From the NCBI GenBank assembly GCA_030248135.1, contig JASANC010004747.1:1-64000 (forward strand): a stretch of DNA of 64,000 nt, written 5' to 3'. The notes beneath the pieces were generated by a model that saw only the letters and a list, made by a program, of their open reading frames with translations, did no database searches and was not told the DNA's origin. Made by a program: the position numbers and the translations under genes. Positions 1 through 11,543 of this stretch are shown here, piece by piece. Position 1 is the stretch's first letter, and each line of letters opens with the position of its first letter. The stretch is from Theristus sp. LFF4_11 (lineage: Eukaryota > Nematoda > Chromadorea > Monhysterida > Xyalidae).

Positions 1-175
1 CGTAATGCATCATTATTAAAACAGGTGCATGTGCAGTAGCGGTGGCCCCTGCCCTTTAACACAGGAAAGAAAAAAATGCAAAAACTAAATTGACCATTTT
101 CACCTTATAAAAAAGGCTTGGCTTAGGATTAGGATTAGGATTAGGATTAGGAACCTACAACGACTCATTGACTTA
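1..175. repeat. Dispersed repeat with TTAGGA units
   Basis: A segment ending in about four tandem TTAGGA units after GGCTTGGC. A diverged copy lies at about 14325-14460 in the first ASCC2 intron, and a reverse-strand copy at about 47035-47105. It is therefore an interspersed repeat and not a chromosome end. No coding potential is seen. Confidence 0.6.
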
Positions 176-467
176 TCAGAAATAAAAAAAATCACTTTTA
201 AGTATGTATACAAATCGGAGGGCCAGGGAGGGGAGGGGAGTAGGGACTGGGATGGGCATGGGAGGGTTCGCAAAAAAATGAAAATCCCGATTTTTTTTAA
301 ATCAAAAAAAATTTAATTTTTTAAAAATTAATTTAAAAAATTTTTCAAAATGCCGGAGGAAAATCCGATGGTCGACAAAAATAGGTGCATTCGAACCGCG
401 CTGACGCGCTGAGGTTCGATGATGCGCCCTTTCAGAATAAAAGTTGATCAACTGGGTTAACTGGCTA

Positions 468-805
468 CATAGTTGTTCCAGAGCCGAGGGGTTAGGGGGG
501 CCGATATAGATAGCTGGAGCAATTTTTCTAGATAGATAGATAGCTGGAAAATTTTGGGGGGGGGGCGGCGGGGGGGGCCATGTGACTTTGGGGGGGGGGG
601 GGGGCGGAGTCAAAATTTTGAAATTTGATAGATAGATAGCTAAGACGCTAAAAAGCTATAAAAACAGAAAAATAATGCTAAAAATACACTAAAAATCAAG
701 TATAAACGCGTATTTTTTACCTAAAATTAGCGAAATTTTCAAGGATTACGAGCAAAAATGGTCAATTTTGGTCAAAAATTGACTCATTTTATGTCTTAAA
801 GAACA
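468..805 (+). mobile_element. Truncated G-rich hAT-like element (CATAGTTGTTCC family)
   Basis: This begins with the CATAGTTGTTCCAGAGCCGAGGGG terminus shared with the copies at 12017 and 37196. It continues through GATAGATAGCTGG motifs, long G runs and an AT-rich body that matches the 12017 copy up to about 12345. The opposite terminus is missing: similarity stops near position 805, about 100 bp from the inverted AMFR exon. The apparent proline-rich reading frame here is only the complement of the G runs. Confidence 0.75.
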
Positions 806-903
806 TCCTTGAATACATAGCATTTGTTTTTTGCATGAAAAACTATAAAAACCGATTTTAAAAGCACAACGTTTTTATGATTCGCAAGCGGCAACAAACT
901 AAC

Positions 904-1074
904 GAGCATGTGCGCATGATGGACGAGCTCGATGACAGGCAGCACAATCTCAAAGTGCAGTTCCATGTAGTAGGCGAACGCGCAACGACGCTCAGAGCGC
1001 TCGCGGCCTGCGTCGTACAGACACAGCGAGTAACGGCAGACGCAGTACGACGATCGCACCAGCAGCGACAGCGA
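904..1074 (-). CDS. AMFR: AMFR/gp78 transmembrane exon in inverted orientation
   Basis: This 171-nt minus-strand exon is bounded by a GCTCGCAG acceptor and a GTTAGT donor and encodes 57 residues in phase 0. It includes AFAYYMELHFEIVLP and VIELVHHAHML. That corresponds to the last part of the gp78 membrane domain, where the human protein has a similar YYTDFVMEL...LMHHIHML stretch. The next part of the protein (VWGNIILSMASLV) begins, also in phase 0, at 2226 but on the plus strand. A possible preceding minus-strand exon lies at 1523-1564 (RSLLLMFTLAAFVA). The exon is intact, so it is either displaced by an inversion or assembly error, or it belongs to a second, divergent AMFR copy. Confidence 0.75.
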
Positions 1075-1522
1075 CTGCGAGCCAAAACTCATATCACCAC
1101 AACTATTGGCGTTGCGTTTGGTTATGCGTCTCAGTGCTCGCACAGATACGCGAACAGTTTCCTGCGTGACGCGGCAACTCAAAATTGAAAGGGGGAAGTG
1201 ACCCAGATCCAAGTAGGGTTAAGGGGAACATCCGGTTTTTTAAACTAAATTGAATTACATTTTCGCGTCAAGCTAAAACTGATTTCTCTTTTCACGTCTG
1301 CAGAACGTTCGCAGAACCAAAAGAAAATACGATAACAATTTCGTTTCGTGAACGAGTGAACGTGTGATTGGATTGACCACAAAAAACATGCTTGTTCAAA
1401 GACATACTTAACCGCAATAACAAACGGACTCAAGCGACGTGATGTTTCTAACAACTGGAGCGTCTGGCATGTAACGTACATCAGCAGCCAAAGAACGCGC
1501 CGTAGCCAGCGCCAAAACGTAC

Positions 1523-1564
1523 GGCAACGAAGGCAGCCAGTGTGAACATCAGCAGCAGGCTGCG
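1523..1564 (-). CDS. AMFR: Possible further AMFR membrane exon, inverted
   Basis: A minus-strand stretch after a TTGTAG acceptor and before a GTACGT donor encodes 14 hydrophobic residues (RSLLLMFTLAAFVA), phase 0 at both ends. It resembles an earlier transmembrane segment of gp78. It is short, and the human protein has more residues between this segment and the next exon, so the donor choice or another small exon is unresolved. Confidence 0.3.
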
Positions 1565-2225
1565 CTACAACTGAGCAGCATCAACGCAAGAACGCGCACT
1601 TGCTGTGAACGGCCGTTGTCTGGCGTCGTCGCTGACATCTGCCAGTGACATCAAACAAACGCATCATACAAACGCTTTTACTGCAGTTTCAAGAAACCGT
1701 CAACACACAGCTCGGCTCGCTATCGTCAGAATAACGCTTTAGACACAATATCACTGTTGGTTTCATTTATTATCTGTTTTGGTTCTGCGATTCAATTCGC
1801 TTGTAGACATCGAAAAGTAATTAGATCCATGTTTTATGAGACAATTTAAAATGCACAGTTCGCGGAAAACACAACAAGTCAAAACCCGTGAAAAGATCTT
1901 TCTTTTACCGCTGTTTCAGTCGTTTTTGTTATTTTGTTGTGTGCCTTTCGGAAATACTGCTACTGCGTATCATTGATCGTAGAATTCATTGCCGCTGCTT
2001 GGTTTAGCTCAGTATGTATGAGTATGGAGCAAGGAAGCTGAGCAGCTTGTTTATTGTTGCAAAAGTCCTTCATAAAACTATAATGCACTGGTTATACAGG
2101 AAATACACACCAATCACAGTGAACACAACACATCAACAGTATCAATATGTGCCATTAGACTTTTTCAATGTCTAAGTGCCGTGTTCGGTTCATTTCGATG
2201 CTTTGAATGGGCGTTTCGTTTGCAG

Positions 2226-5200
2226 GTTTGGGGCAACATAATTCTGTCAATGGCGAGTCTCGTTGTGTTGATGCAGTTGCGTCAAACATTTCAACAGCTC
2301 GACAAACGCTGGAAGCGACATCGCAATTTTCGCCGAATTCTTGCACACATGGATCAACAGTAAGTGGCATGTTGGCAACACTGCTCATTCATCAGCTCAG
2401 CCAGAACTCTTTACTGGTGGAATTGATGAAAATATCCTTGATTGGCGCAAAAATGATTGTATTTTTCAATGAAAACCTGAGCGACAGCAAAATGATAGCT
2501 TTCAATTGAGCTATCCGCCGGTGGCTGCTGATGAGCTTTCAAACGTGGAGGACACGTGCGCCATCTGCTGGGATCCACTCGACTCCGCCCGCCGCTTGCC
2601 GTGTGATCATTTGTTTCACAGGTCGCTGCAGAGCTTACGTCGGCACACGGTTACACTAGAATATCCGAAAATTTTTGGCTGTGCTTGCCACATTTGGTAA
2701 CGAAAAACATTTTTACAAGCTTTAAATAATCAATGACGGGTCACAACCTGGGTACCGTCTTGTAACCAGAGATGTACCAGGACTTTCTACCAACATAATA
2801 ATCTCTGTAATTCTCAGTATCGGCACTTTTCTCGCTTCAAAAAGGGTTCCCTTCGCGTTATTTCGCTTGAAGTTTCCAACTTACTCAGAGTGCAGCAGAG
2901 AGTCTCATCAGCAAGTTTCGAACAAAAAGCGTTGACCCTGGCAGACAAGAGTTAGGAAAAAATAGCAAAATGCCATTTTTCGTCATTTTTGGCTGCCAGA
3001 CCAACCCGGAAAATTCATTTAAAATGGTAAAAATGGTTCTAACAGGGCACAATTTTTACATTACCGTGATTTAGCTAACTTTCTATTACTGTGAAATTAT
3101 CTACAACTTTGGGGCTCCTCCGTTTTAAAAAAAATCTGTCATACAAGCCAGAATTTCAGGCCAAAACTGAAAATTTTGTAAATTTGCTCAAAAATAGTGG
3201 ATCTGATTCATAATTTCTCCTCTTTCACGTTGTCACCTTGGATTTCCATCAAATCAAATCAAAAGGCCCAAAAATTACAATTTGCCGATCGGTCGCCAAA
3301 ACCACCGGTGCCCATCGGCCAACAAGTAAAATGGCCCACAACTCGGGATAGGGTATGTCTTTGACCCTGAAAATTGCTGCGCTTACTCAGGACACATGGT
3401 AGCATCATTTAAGCCCAAAAATAAAAATTTCCTAGTTTTGACCATCGGGCAGGATTTCATACCACTCTTATGTGCAAGGCGTAAAACACTGCTTACAAAA
3501 AATTTGACATTATGTGTGTTAAAATTTGGGTGCACAGCACAGCACAGCAACATCATTCAAGATGAAAACATCGGCCAATTTTTGTTTCTTGGTCTTATCC
3601 TGGCCCAGAAATTTGTAAATCCAACGGATGATGCATTTATTCAGAAAAATGGAGCAGAAAATAATGTTTGAATGTTCTGAGTTGGACAAACTGGGATCTC
3701 TTAATGGCAAGAAATGTTTCTACGGATGAAGATGAGCTTGTGAAAAACCAGTGTTTCAGTTTTGTTCACAACACAACACATGCGCGTTTCAATTTTCAGA
3801 CTGAACTTTTGAACGAAACGGGCCGTTGTGTCCATGTCCATTGTTTACGAGACAGTCTGTAGTTGCGTCGTGTTGCACATGTGCGTCGTGTGTGTGCTTG
3901 TTTTCAGTTGGTGTCTGCAAGGCTGGCTGCAGCAGGACGCGTCCTGTCCGACGTGTCGTGTTGGCCTCAGTCTCGGTGGACTCAGTGAGCAGGCAGCTGC
4001 CGAGCGCGGCGCACAGCCGGCTGCGCCCAACGGCACGCACGACGCGCACGCACAGCGCGCCGCACTCATCAACCACTTCTTTCATTTCGATGGTCGGTGC
4101 CAGTCGTGCGCGTGCTTTTTTCATGGTCATTTTTGGTGTGCCAACCATTTTGGTACAACCGATTTTATTTATGATGCTTCATTTTGGTCCCGAGACTCAA
4201 GGCACGCATAGATGGGCAAACAGTGATCCGACCCGAGTCTCCTAAATAGGTCCGAGTCACTTAGGTGACTTTGAATTGCCACATAAGGATTGAAACTGGT
4301 TTCCTTATTGACGTCTGCACACGCATTCAGTTGCAGAACTTATAAAATTAATGATAGATTCAGTTGTTTTTGCGTGGTCGTTCCGTTTCAGGTCGCCGCT
4401 ACGCACGCTGGCTGCCAAACTTCTCCGTTCAGGTGTCGCACAATTTCGGTTTCGGCTTTGGATTCATGCGTCGGCCGATCGAGTTGGCAAATGCGGAGGC
4501 GGAGTCGCGCTTCACGCAAATGGTTGGTGCGCTGCGTGACGTGATTTATATTCACTCCATAACGAACAGCCACAAAGACGACTATCGATGGATGTGTTTG
4601 TTGTGCAGGGCGCACAAGTGCACGACATGTTTCCGCAAGTGCCGTTGCAACTGATACTGAACGATCTGCAACACAACAACGGCCACATGCAGACCACCAT
4701 TGAAAACATTCTCGATGGTCATTTGATGGCGGTCAGTGCTCTGCTGCTTGCCACTCTGTTAACGTTGTCTTGCCACTTCTGAACTTCTGAACTTGCCACA
4801 TTTTCAGACAAATGAAGTTGTCAGTGGTGACGAGACGGATGACGACCAACACTCTGGCCAGGAGGTTCAACATTATGCAATTTGTGTTTGCTTTCAAGCT
4901 GATTTGCGCTCGTTGCATCGAGCACTAACGTAACACGTGCATGTGTACAGTGCAACTGTAAACCATGGGCAGTCGGTTGATTTTGCCTTTTTTATTGCCC
5001 GTTTGGCACAACACCCCACTGGATGCAGCCAATCAGCGTGCCAAAGTCGAATGCCACAATAATAAATTGCTGATGTTTTTTTCGCCTTTACTGTAAGTCT
5101 GCTGTGCGCAATACAAGCGTCACAAACGAAACTTGTGCGTGACTGAACAGTTGTGTGAATGAGCTGCACGTTCTCATTTAGTGGCTGAACGAGACGGACG

Positions 5201-6237
5201 AGAACAGTGGCGATGAGGAGGAGCGGGCAAGTGAGGACGAGCAACAGCAGCAACAGGTGGATGATGAGCAGCACAAGCACGTTGACGCTGCACACGAGTG
5301 GCTGCCAGCAAGCACCAGCACAACGGCACACACACGCAGCACTGACGCGTCGCTGCCAGCTGGCGCACAGTGGGACACAGCTGGCAGCAGCAGCGTCTGT
5401 GCCTGTGCCGCCACTGGGCATCGCTTCAGTAAGCTCTCCGACGAACGCCAGTCCATACTGCAACTGCGTAAACAGCAGCTGGTCGACGCAAATCGCACGT
5501 GCGTATTGCCAACTTGCTATGGTTTTCGTTTGTGCACTGAATTTTTTTTGGTCGTTTTCGGTTGTGATTGTGAAGTTGCGAGGCGTATACAGGGTGAGCC
5601 AAAAAAAGTTCCAGAGTTATCAAAGACTTATCAAATGCGATTCGGCGTTCGGTATTTTCAAGCTTCTATGTGCGCATTGCTTTTTTCATCTTTTTGTGTT
5701 GTGAACACTTGGGTTGTCACCCATGTGTATTATCTGGTATTTGTTACAGCTAAAAATCAACCGTCTGCATTTCACAACATTTGTCGATTTTTCAAATTTT
5801 CCAACCTCCCAAGGTGTTTTCTAATAGTGTTTCAATTTTTAGCTCGAAGCATCTTAGCACAAGTCAATGACGGCATTTTGAATTCGGAATCTTTTTTTGG
5901 CTCACCCTGTTTCTTGTGGTGAAAAGGTTTTCTGTTGTTAAATTGTTGAACAGCCTGAAAGAGTTCGAACGCGGGCTATTAGGGGCACAATTTTTGTAAT
6001 AAACGAATAGCATCGAAATGTTGCAAGCAAAACATTTAGAACAATGAAGGAAAGAGCTTTTATTACAGCAAATACTTGGCGTCAATGCGTGCAGTTGATC
6101 TGCGTCTGGGTGCGACGGACTCCGATGAAAACGCTGACAGCTCAAGGGACTCTTGCAACGAACGAGAGCTGCGTTACAGGCATACGGTGCCTTCATACAG
6201 ACTGACTGAGAGTGGCGATTGGCGTACACATTACTGA
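2226..6237 (+). CDS. AMFR: AMFR/gp78 ER-associated E3 ubiquitin ligase, 5' part missing in this orientation
   Basis: AMFR is an ER membrane RING ubiquitin ligase of ERAD. Exons on this strand: 2226-2359 (last membrane helix, VWGNIILSMASLVVLMQLRQ); 2511-2621 (RING start, DTCAICWDPLDSARRLPCDH); 3908-4092 (RING end, WLQQDASCPTCR, then HFFHFDG); 4392-4522 (YARWLPNFSVQV); 4609-4731 (CUE domain, VHDMFPQVPLQLILNDLQ); 4808 to about 4863 (acidic); 5182-5498 (acidic, Gln-rich, ending RFSKLSDERQSILQLRKQQL, the conserved gp78 region before the p97-binding tail). A likely last exon is 6069-6237, ending at TGA 6235-6237. RING cysteines and histidine are present. No clear p97-binding motif is visible in the last exon. 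The preceding membrane exon lies at 904-1074 on the other strand. The 2622-3907 intron carries repeat remnants. Confidence 0.87.
2950..3830. repeat. Diverged repeat inside AMFR intron, shared with a TOP3A intron
   Basis: About 3520-3830 (TTTGGGTGCACA, TTTGTAAATCCAA, TTTTCAGTTTTGTTCACA) is recognisably related to about 22955-23230 in a TOP3A intron, with the same order of short matches. Stop codons fill all frames. It looks like an old copy of an unclassified interspersed repeat. Confidence 0.5.
5590..5909. mobile_element. Short inverted-repeat element with CAGGGTGAGCC ends
   Basis: The ends CAGGGTGAGCCAAAAAAAG and CTTTTTTTGGCTCACCCTG are near-perfect inverted repeats about 320 bp apart, in the last AMFR intron. 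CAGGGTG termini recall Tc1/mariner-type MITEs and the larger element at 49953. A clean TA duplication is not visible. No transposase is encoded. Confidence 0.65.
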
Positions 6238-7668
6238 CGACGCACATGGCAGGTGCCCGTGGAGTCTTCAGTCTGCACCAACGCTGCTCCGTGTTGCTAA
6301 CCTTTATTCGGTTTTTTGTCTCCAGTTCATTGTAGTTGGAGTTGCCTATTCTCCTCTGAGTTTGCATTCGGTCGAAAAGTTGTTCTCTGACGTCCATGAT
6401 TTCGTTTTTGTTTCGGGTCAGGATCAGAAAGGTGCATTTGTTGAGGCAAAATGGAGAAATTATTTATTTGAAGTTTTTCTTTGCGTACCTCGGCATGCAG
6501 TTTTGTAGATCAATTGATGCACATTATAGTGCAAATCAGTTGTGATGTTTCATGCACATACAGTTGTTTAAAGTCATGACTGATGATCATCAGTCAGCAA
6601 CGTGTACAGAGCGAGTTTCGTTCGACTGATGTTGCTGAAAGCTTTTGGACGGGTAGTGTGATAGAAACTGCTGATGAGTTCGTGTTTTTTGTTGCGCGTT
6701 TCTTTGAGTTTCTCTTTTCGGAAAGCAAACAGCGAATGGCATCACATTACATCACTGGACTAGCGTACCAAACCAAATTGGAATTTACCAATTTTACAAG
6801 AGTTGGTGGTGAAAGCAGATCAGCTGCGCATCATACTTCATGAAAGTCAGTTTATATTGTATTTATGCTATGCTTGCTTGGTTGTTTCACGTTACTGAAC
6901 ACACTGTCCTGTCAAAGCTTTACTTGCTTTCTTGCTTTTCTTCAAAAGTTTACATTTTGTACATAGGAACTCACAAATTGGTTTATTGTAACTATCGTTA
7001 TTTATTATCTTTCTCATAACAATATGTCAGTTATATTTTTTTCTAGAATTGTAGTCGCTGTCCGGATTGCGCATCTTGTCTTGTCCGACGTGTTCTGACC
7101 CTGGGTATCCACATCGATTTTTGGGTGCAGTTTTTATGATTTTGTGATACAACAACGATTCTACCATGGGGTAGAAAACTAAAAATGGAGAGTTGAGTGT
7201 TTCAGCAACCGACCATAGTTTTATGGTTTCAGTTTCATTTTATTCACAGTGAAGACACCAGCTAAACATGGTATTTTCGCAGACAAATGCATAGCTTGAA
7301 ACAATGAACAAAACACGCATAGATCAGTCTCTGGCCGTTTTCTCCAAAAGCTTTACACAAATACACGGAAATCTATAATCGCACTGAAACAGCTCGTGAA
7401 CTTTTAGCCGTGTCATGTTTAGAACCAATAAAAAATCCGCTTTTCACACCAACAGAAGCATGATACTAGAAGCGTTATTGATTGAACGTCATTGATTAAA
7501 AACGGATTGCAACACGTAAACACCAGTAAATTGAATTAGTAAATTTGCCATTTTAAATCTGAAACTTTGCATATTGCTTGACACGAACTTATTGAAGATG
7601 CAATTTCTCGGAGTTACTATGTTTGATATAAGCGTATAAGCCGTGGGTGTGCTGTGCATTATCATTGA
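6238..7668. other. Intergenic, no supported gene
   Basis: Only short open frames without recognisable motifs or convincing splice partners. AT-rich sequence follows the AMFR stop. Confidence 0.5.
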
Positions 7669-7986
7669 TGTTTGTGCTTGTCAACGTGATTCACCACAGT
7701 TGATTGATGTTACAATTTATTTGGAACGTTTCAATGCCGCCAATCCAGCCAATCTGCTTTTTACTTGTTACTTTTTTCGCTGCCTTTCCGTTTTTTGTTG
7801 AGCTTTTGTCGTTTTGCCGTTTTTTTCAGATTCTTCAAATTTTTTCAATGTTTTTCCTGGTGCTTGTTGCGTTGCCTAACTCTGGCATTTATAGGATTGG
7901 CTGAGGAAGGTGTCTGGGGCATCGAAACGTTCCAAATAAATTGTAACATCAATCAACTGTGTGAATCGCGTTGACAAACACAAACA
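7669..7986. mobile_element. MITE with ~85-bp terminal inverted repeats
   Basis: The left arm (TGTTTGTGCTTGTCAACGTG, then GTTGATTGATGTTACAATTT) is mirrored at the right (AAATTGTAACATCAATCAAC, then CGTTGACAAACACAAACA). The arms are about 85 bp, mostly complementary, around a T-rich centre. Nothing is encoded. Confidence 0.75.
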
Positions 7987-8183
7987 CGTGTTGGAGTTAC
8001 ATAGCAAATATGTCCTTTCGACAATAAGCGCACTGACACATTTGCACTAGCGAAGCTTGCTCTGCACTGGATCCATTGAGATCCGGTCATTCCTTTGACC
8101 ACAATCGTTTGTTGAGAAACAATCCTTTTTTCACTGATTGCTTGAGAAATGAACAAAATCATCGTATAGTGGTGAGTTATTGA

Positions 8184-9257
8184 TCAGTAGACCAATAGGG
8201 AGCGTCGAGTTCGATAGGAGGTGACGGTGCTGCCGACGGTTGGCGCTGCGGTCGCATAGCGGCTGGTCTGCGTGCGTGCGCCCCAGTGAACGCGGTGCAT
8301 GCGGCGGTCGTCGTCGAGCTCGTAGTTGGCGTACAGAAACGCCTGCACCGTGCGCACGCCGTTCACGCGGTCTGCAAAACGGGCACACAAATACAGTATG
8401 TTGTACACCGATACGCAAACGCCACATTCAAACAGTGCATTACAAGAAGTTCGCTGTTTTTGCGGTTTCGCCAGGTAGACGCATACCGCGGTGCCCCCTG
8501 GCTCGTCAGTGCGACGGACACCAGGCAGAACTGCCGAAGCTGTTTTACCACAGACAGATCTTATAGTCTGGGCAAAACATCAGCGAACCTAGGTAGTAAA
8601 ATCTCACAAAATCATGTCAACTTTCACAGAACACAACGATCTGGAGAGCAAAAGCAGAGAACGCGAACGTGCAAAGCGAAAGTCGTCCATCTGGAGTCGC
8701 GAGAACGAGACGGGTCGTGTGATCATGGGTCGGGAGACGCGCGCCGGCGGCAGCATGCTCTTGTAGTCGGGGTACGAGGGCGCGGTGCGGAACGTCGGTG
8801 GCGTGTGGAAGGGGATCGGCTGGCGTCGCCTCTGTCGCGCGTGCTGCATTTGTTTCATGTGCGCGTCGAACGAGTGCTGACGGAAGACGTTCGCAGTTTC
8901 GCGTTGCCATTCGTCAGCCTTGCACTTGTACACTCGAAATGGGTTCACGATGCGCGCCACGTGCCTGTCCGAGAAGTGCATGCCTGCACTCGGCGCCAGC
9001 GACGTGTACGACGTGCTGCGACGCAGTGAGCCAAAGTTCTCTTTCATGTCCGTGTCAAATGAGAGCGACGTTGAGGAGGCGGATCGCCAGAGTCGCTGTG
9101 TCGGCGCGAACTTCTCGCTGACGTACTCGCGGAACGTGCTCGCGGGCTGCGTGAAGTCGCTGAAGAATTTGCGCGTTGATGAGAAGCGCGCCCAGCCGCC
9201 GGTGCGATCGTCGATTTCATCACGCACACGCGCCAACAGACGACTGCCGTGCGGCAT
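8184..9257 (-). CDS. Unrecognised Ser/Arg/Tyr-rich protein, two exons
   Basis: I do not recognise this gene. A two-exon model fits: exon 1 is 9257-8669, starting at ATG 9257-9255 (MPHGSRLLARVRDEIDD) and ending phase 1 at a GTTCGC donor. Exon 2 is 8371-8184, after TTTTGCAG, ending in TGA. Together they encode about 258 residues. The protein is basic and hydrophilic, with no signal peptide or membrane helix. Two similar Ser-rich patches (WRSASSTSLSFD and RRSTSYTSLAPSAG) sit near residues 55-85. A Pro/Arg-rich stretch (RQRRRQPIPFHTPPTF) follows, then an acidic-aromatic segment (QAFLYANYELDDDRRMHRV) and a Thr/Tyr/Arg-rich tail. An open frame extends upstream of 9257, so a further 5' exon is possible. 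The intron carries the ~160-bp segment that recurs in CC2D2A. Sustained unbiased coding composition argues for a real gene; a cytoskeletal or muscle role is only a guess. Confidence 0.6.
8445..8620 (+). repeat. Dispersed ~160-bp segment, copy 1
   Basis: This intronic segment (GCGGTTTCGCC, then GACGCATACCGCGGTGCC, CCACAGACAGATCTTAT, CAAAACATCAGCGAACC) recurs in reverse orientation at about 56225-56400 in a CC2D2A intron. Identity is high by eye, with several substitutions and small indels. No terminal inverted repeats are seen, so it may be a SINE-like or satellite-like repeat. Confidence 0.7.
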
Positions 9258-10828
9258 GCTGGTGGTTTCGTGAACGACACTGATGGCTCGCTTGAACACA
9301 AACAGTGTACAAGCAAGTTGCAATATTGGCACAATCAGAAACCGCAGGATCGGTTGGAGGGAGGAGCGTTGTTTTCCAAACGGGGTATGTGGGGAAACTG
9401 GAAAGCGGCGACAAGCGTGGTAGCGGTTGAGCGAAATGACTGAAATGCGTTGCGTTGTCTTTGTGTAATCGGCTGGTTTAAAAGTTGATAAATTATCACT
9501 GTCCAGCGGACTAAAAACAACGATGAAAACTGAAATGCTCCGCTATAGGGTTGAGGTAAACTTATTTCAAAGCACCAGTCACAAATTCTATTTACGCACA
9601 AAAACAAAGTTGAGGTGGAAGTGAACACACACGGTGCGCGTTGTAAGGTTTCCATAACATCAAAATTTCAACACAACCAAACTTGTGTCGCGTGTGTCTT
9701 CAGCCCGCAAAAATTTTGCGATAAAAACGAGCATTTGTGGCAGCGATCATCTGACAGCAGTCGTGTGAGTTTCTCTCGTTTGAACTTGAATGGGGTGTCA
9801 ACGCAACGCGGTGAGCAACCAACGGGCGTATTTGTTTCCTTGTTTCAAAAGCATTTGGCCAGAGACAGCGCCATTTCAGGGTGCCGTCCTTTAGAAACGA
9901 TGACGCCAAAAAGTGAGCAACCCTGCAGCTATTGCGGGAGGCCAGTTGTGTGTGTTTTGGTGTTTGTTACACGCCGGAGAAAAGTGCGCAGCTATGTTTG
10001 TTACGTTAGAGACGCCGTCAGCCAGTGACTACGTTACGTCTGCGCAGGCTTCAATGTGCGCAGCTCAACGCTCCCATGGGCTAACATTCTCTATGTTTGC
10101 TGCAGGCATACACTTTTGAAGGCTCCTCTGAACAAACAGTGATAATTCTGGGTGTCTGATGAGAAAAAATCATACGGTAGTTATGAAACAGCCGAACATC
10201 TAACACCGCTTGTACACGACAGTTGGACTGAGCACGTTGCATTGCAGGGCACAGATTTCAGGGTTGCAATAGTTGGAATGGCACGCAGTCAAATGCTCAA
10301 AGCAGTGCTGGCTATTTGTCCGGCAATTTATGAAAAGTTCCAATGCGTGTCGAGAATGATAAGAAACGCAAAAACTAAACAAATAAACAATTATGTATTA
10401 GGGCTGCCGCGAGACACGAGACCGGTTTCTACGACACGAGAAAGAGCATTCTTTGTGCCAAGCAGCCTCGTGGCCTGGATGATAGCGCGTTAGAAGACTC
10501 TTGTCTCTGCGTTCGGGGGATCGCGATCGCGAGCCCTGCCGAAGAGTGTATGTTATCAATTTTTGGGTTCAGAGACTCACTGTGTCGTTTGTGGTTTGTT
10601 TCGACGGTTTTTTGAAAATCGAAAAAATCACAATCACCATAAATTGGTGTTTTGTGTTTTTCATGAAGTTTTTATTGCACATCAACCAAATGGAACAAAA
10701 ACCAAATGAACCATGAATTGCCAAAATCGGCCGAGGAAATCGTGATCTGGGCGACGTTATTTGTTGGCTTCTTGGCTACTAGCTGTGTCTTGTTGGCTCA
10801 CATGTGGCTTGTGCGCAGATCTCGCGAC
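9258..10828. other. Intergenic, no supported gene
   Basis: Several open frames of 60-140 codons exist on both strands, but none has a recognisable motif or convincing splice structure. One at 9615-10028 contains a CSYCGR motif that could be chance. Confidence 0.4.
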
Positions 10829-11543
10829 TAGGGTTGTTAAACAAAAATGAAAATTTTTTTAAAAAAAAAAAGTGATTAAAAAAAAACAAAAATGCCGATT
10901 TAAAAAAAAAAAATTCGAAAAATTTTCCTCTAATATGCTCTGAAAACCTCAATTTTGGCACAATTTTTCGAAAGTTCAACAAAAATTTTCTTTGATTATA
11001 CCTCGTAAAACCTTTAGCAGTCGATTTTGGACCGTTTTACCGACTGATTTTAGGCTTCGACAACATCTGCGATGAAGTTTTTGAGCGTCCCAAAGCTTAG
11101 CCTACCATTTCCGATGCAGATAAGGTGACGATTAGCCTCGCAGAGCGTCCGATTGTGCTCGCTGCACCGTTTGCAAGCGCTACGTTGTCTGGTTGCTGCT
11201 TCGTGTCGTGTCGTCGCGAAACCATCAGAAGAATTGATCGAATTTCAAGGCGGTATGTTTGTCTTCACTTCAGCATTAGCTTAGCTGGGGACAATTAGTG
11301 ACGTTTTGGAGGTCAAAACACAAGAAGAGGCATGGTGACGGTTTGGAAAAGGGGTAATTGAGGTCACCAAAACAAAATCTGCAAAGTTCCGCCATACGGG
11401 TGTCATTCGGGACGGGAGGCGCTTGCATATCATATGTGGTTCTTCGGACTCCCTGATTGATTTAGCACAACTTTGATTTTTGAAATTTAAAAAAAAAAAA
11501 TTAAAAAAAAAAATGACGATTTTTGTTTTTTTTAACAACCCTA
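10829..11543 (+). mobile_element. hAT-like non-autonomous element, TAGGGTTGTTAA family, intact
   Basis: The element starts TAGGGTTGTTAAAC and ends TTTAACAACCCTA. It is flanked by a perfect 8-bp direct duplication CTCGCGAC (10821-10828 and 11544-11551). An 8-bp duplication with a short T/A-bounded inverted repeat is typical of hAT transposons. The 715-bp body is non-coding, with A/T-rich subterminal zones and a core that includes CGACAACATCTGCGATGAAG. It shares its core with the copies at 12464, 36661-39164 and 43733. Confidence 0.88.

Noticed and set aside
100..160. Chromosome end
   Set aside because: Only about four TTAGGA units exist, and related interspersed copies lack the tract.
9615..10028. 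Plus-strand 137-codon frame with CSYCGR
   Set aside because: A single CxxC is not enough for a zinc-binding domain, and the composition is intergenic-like.
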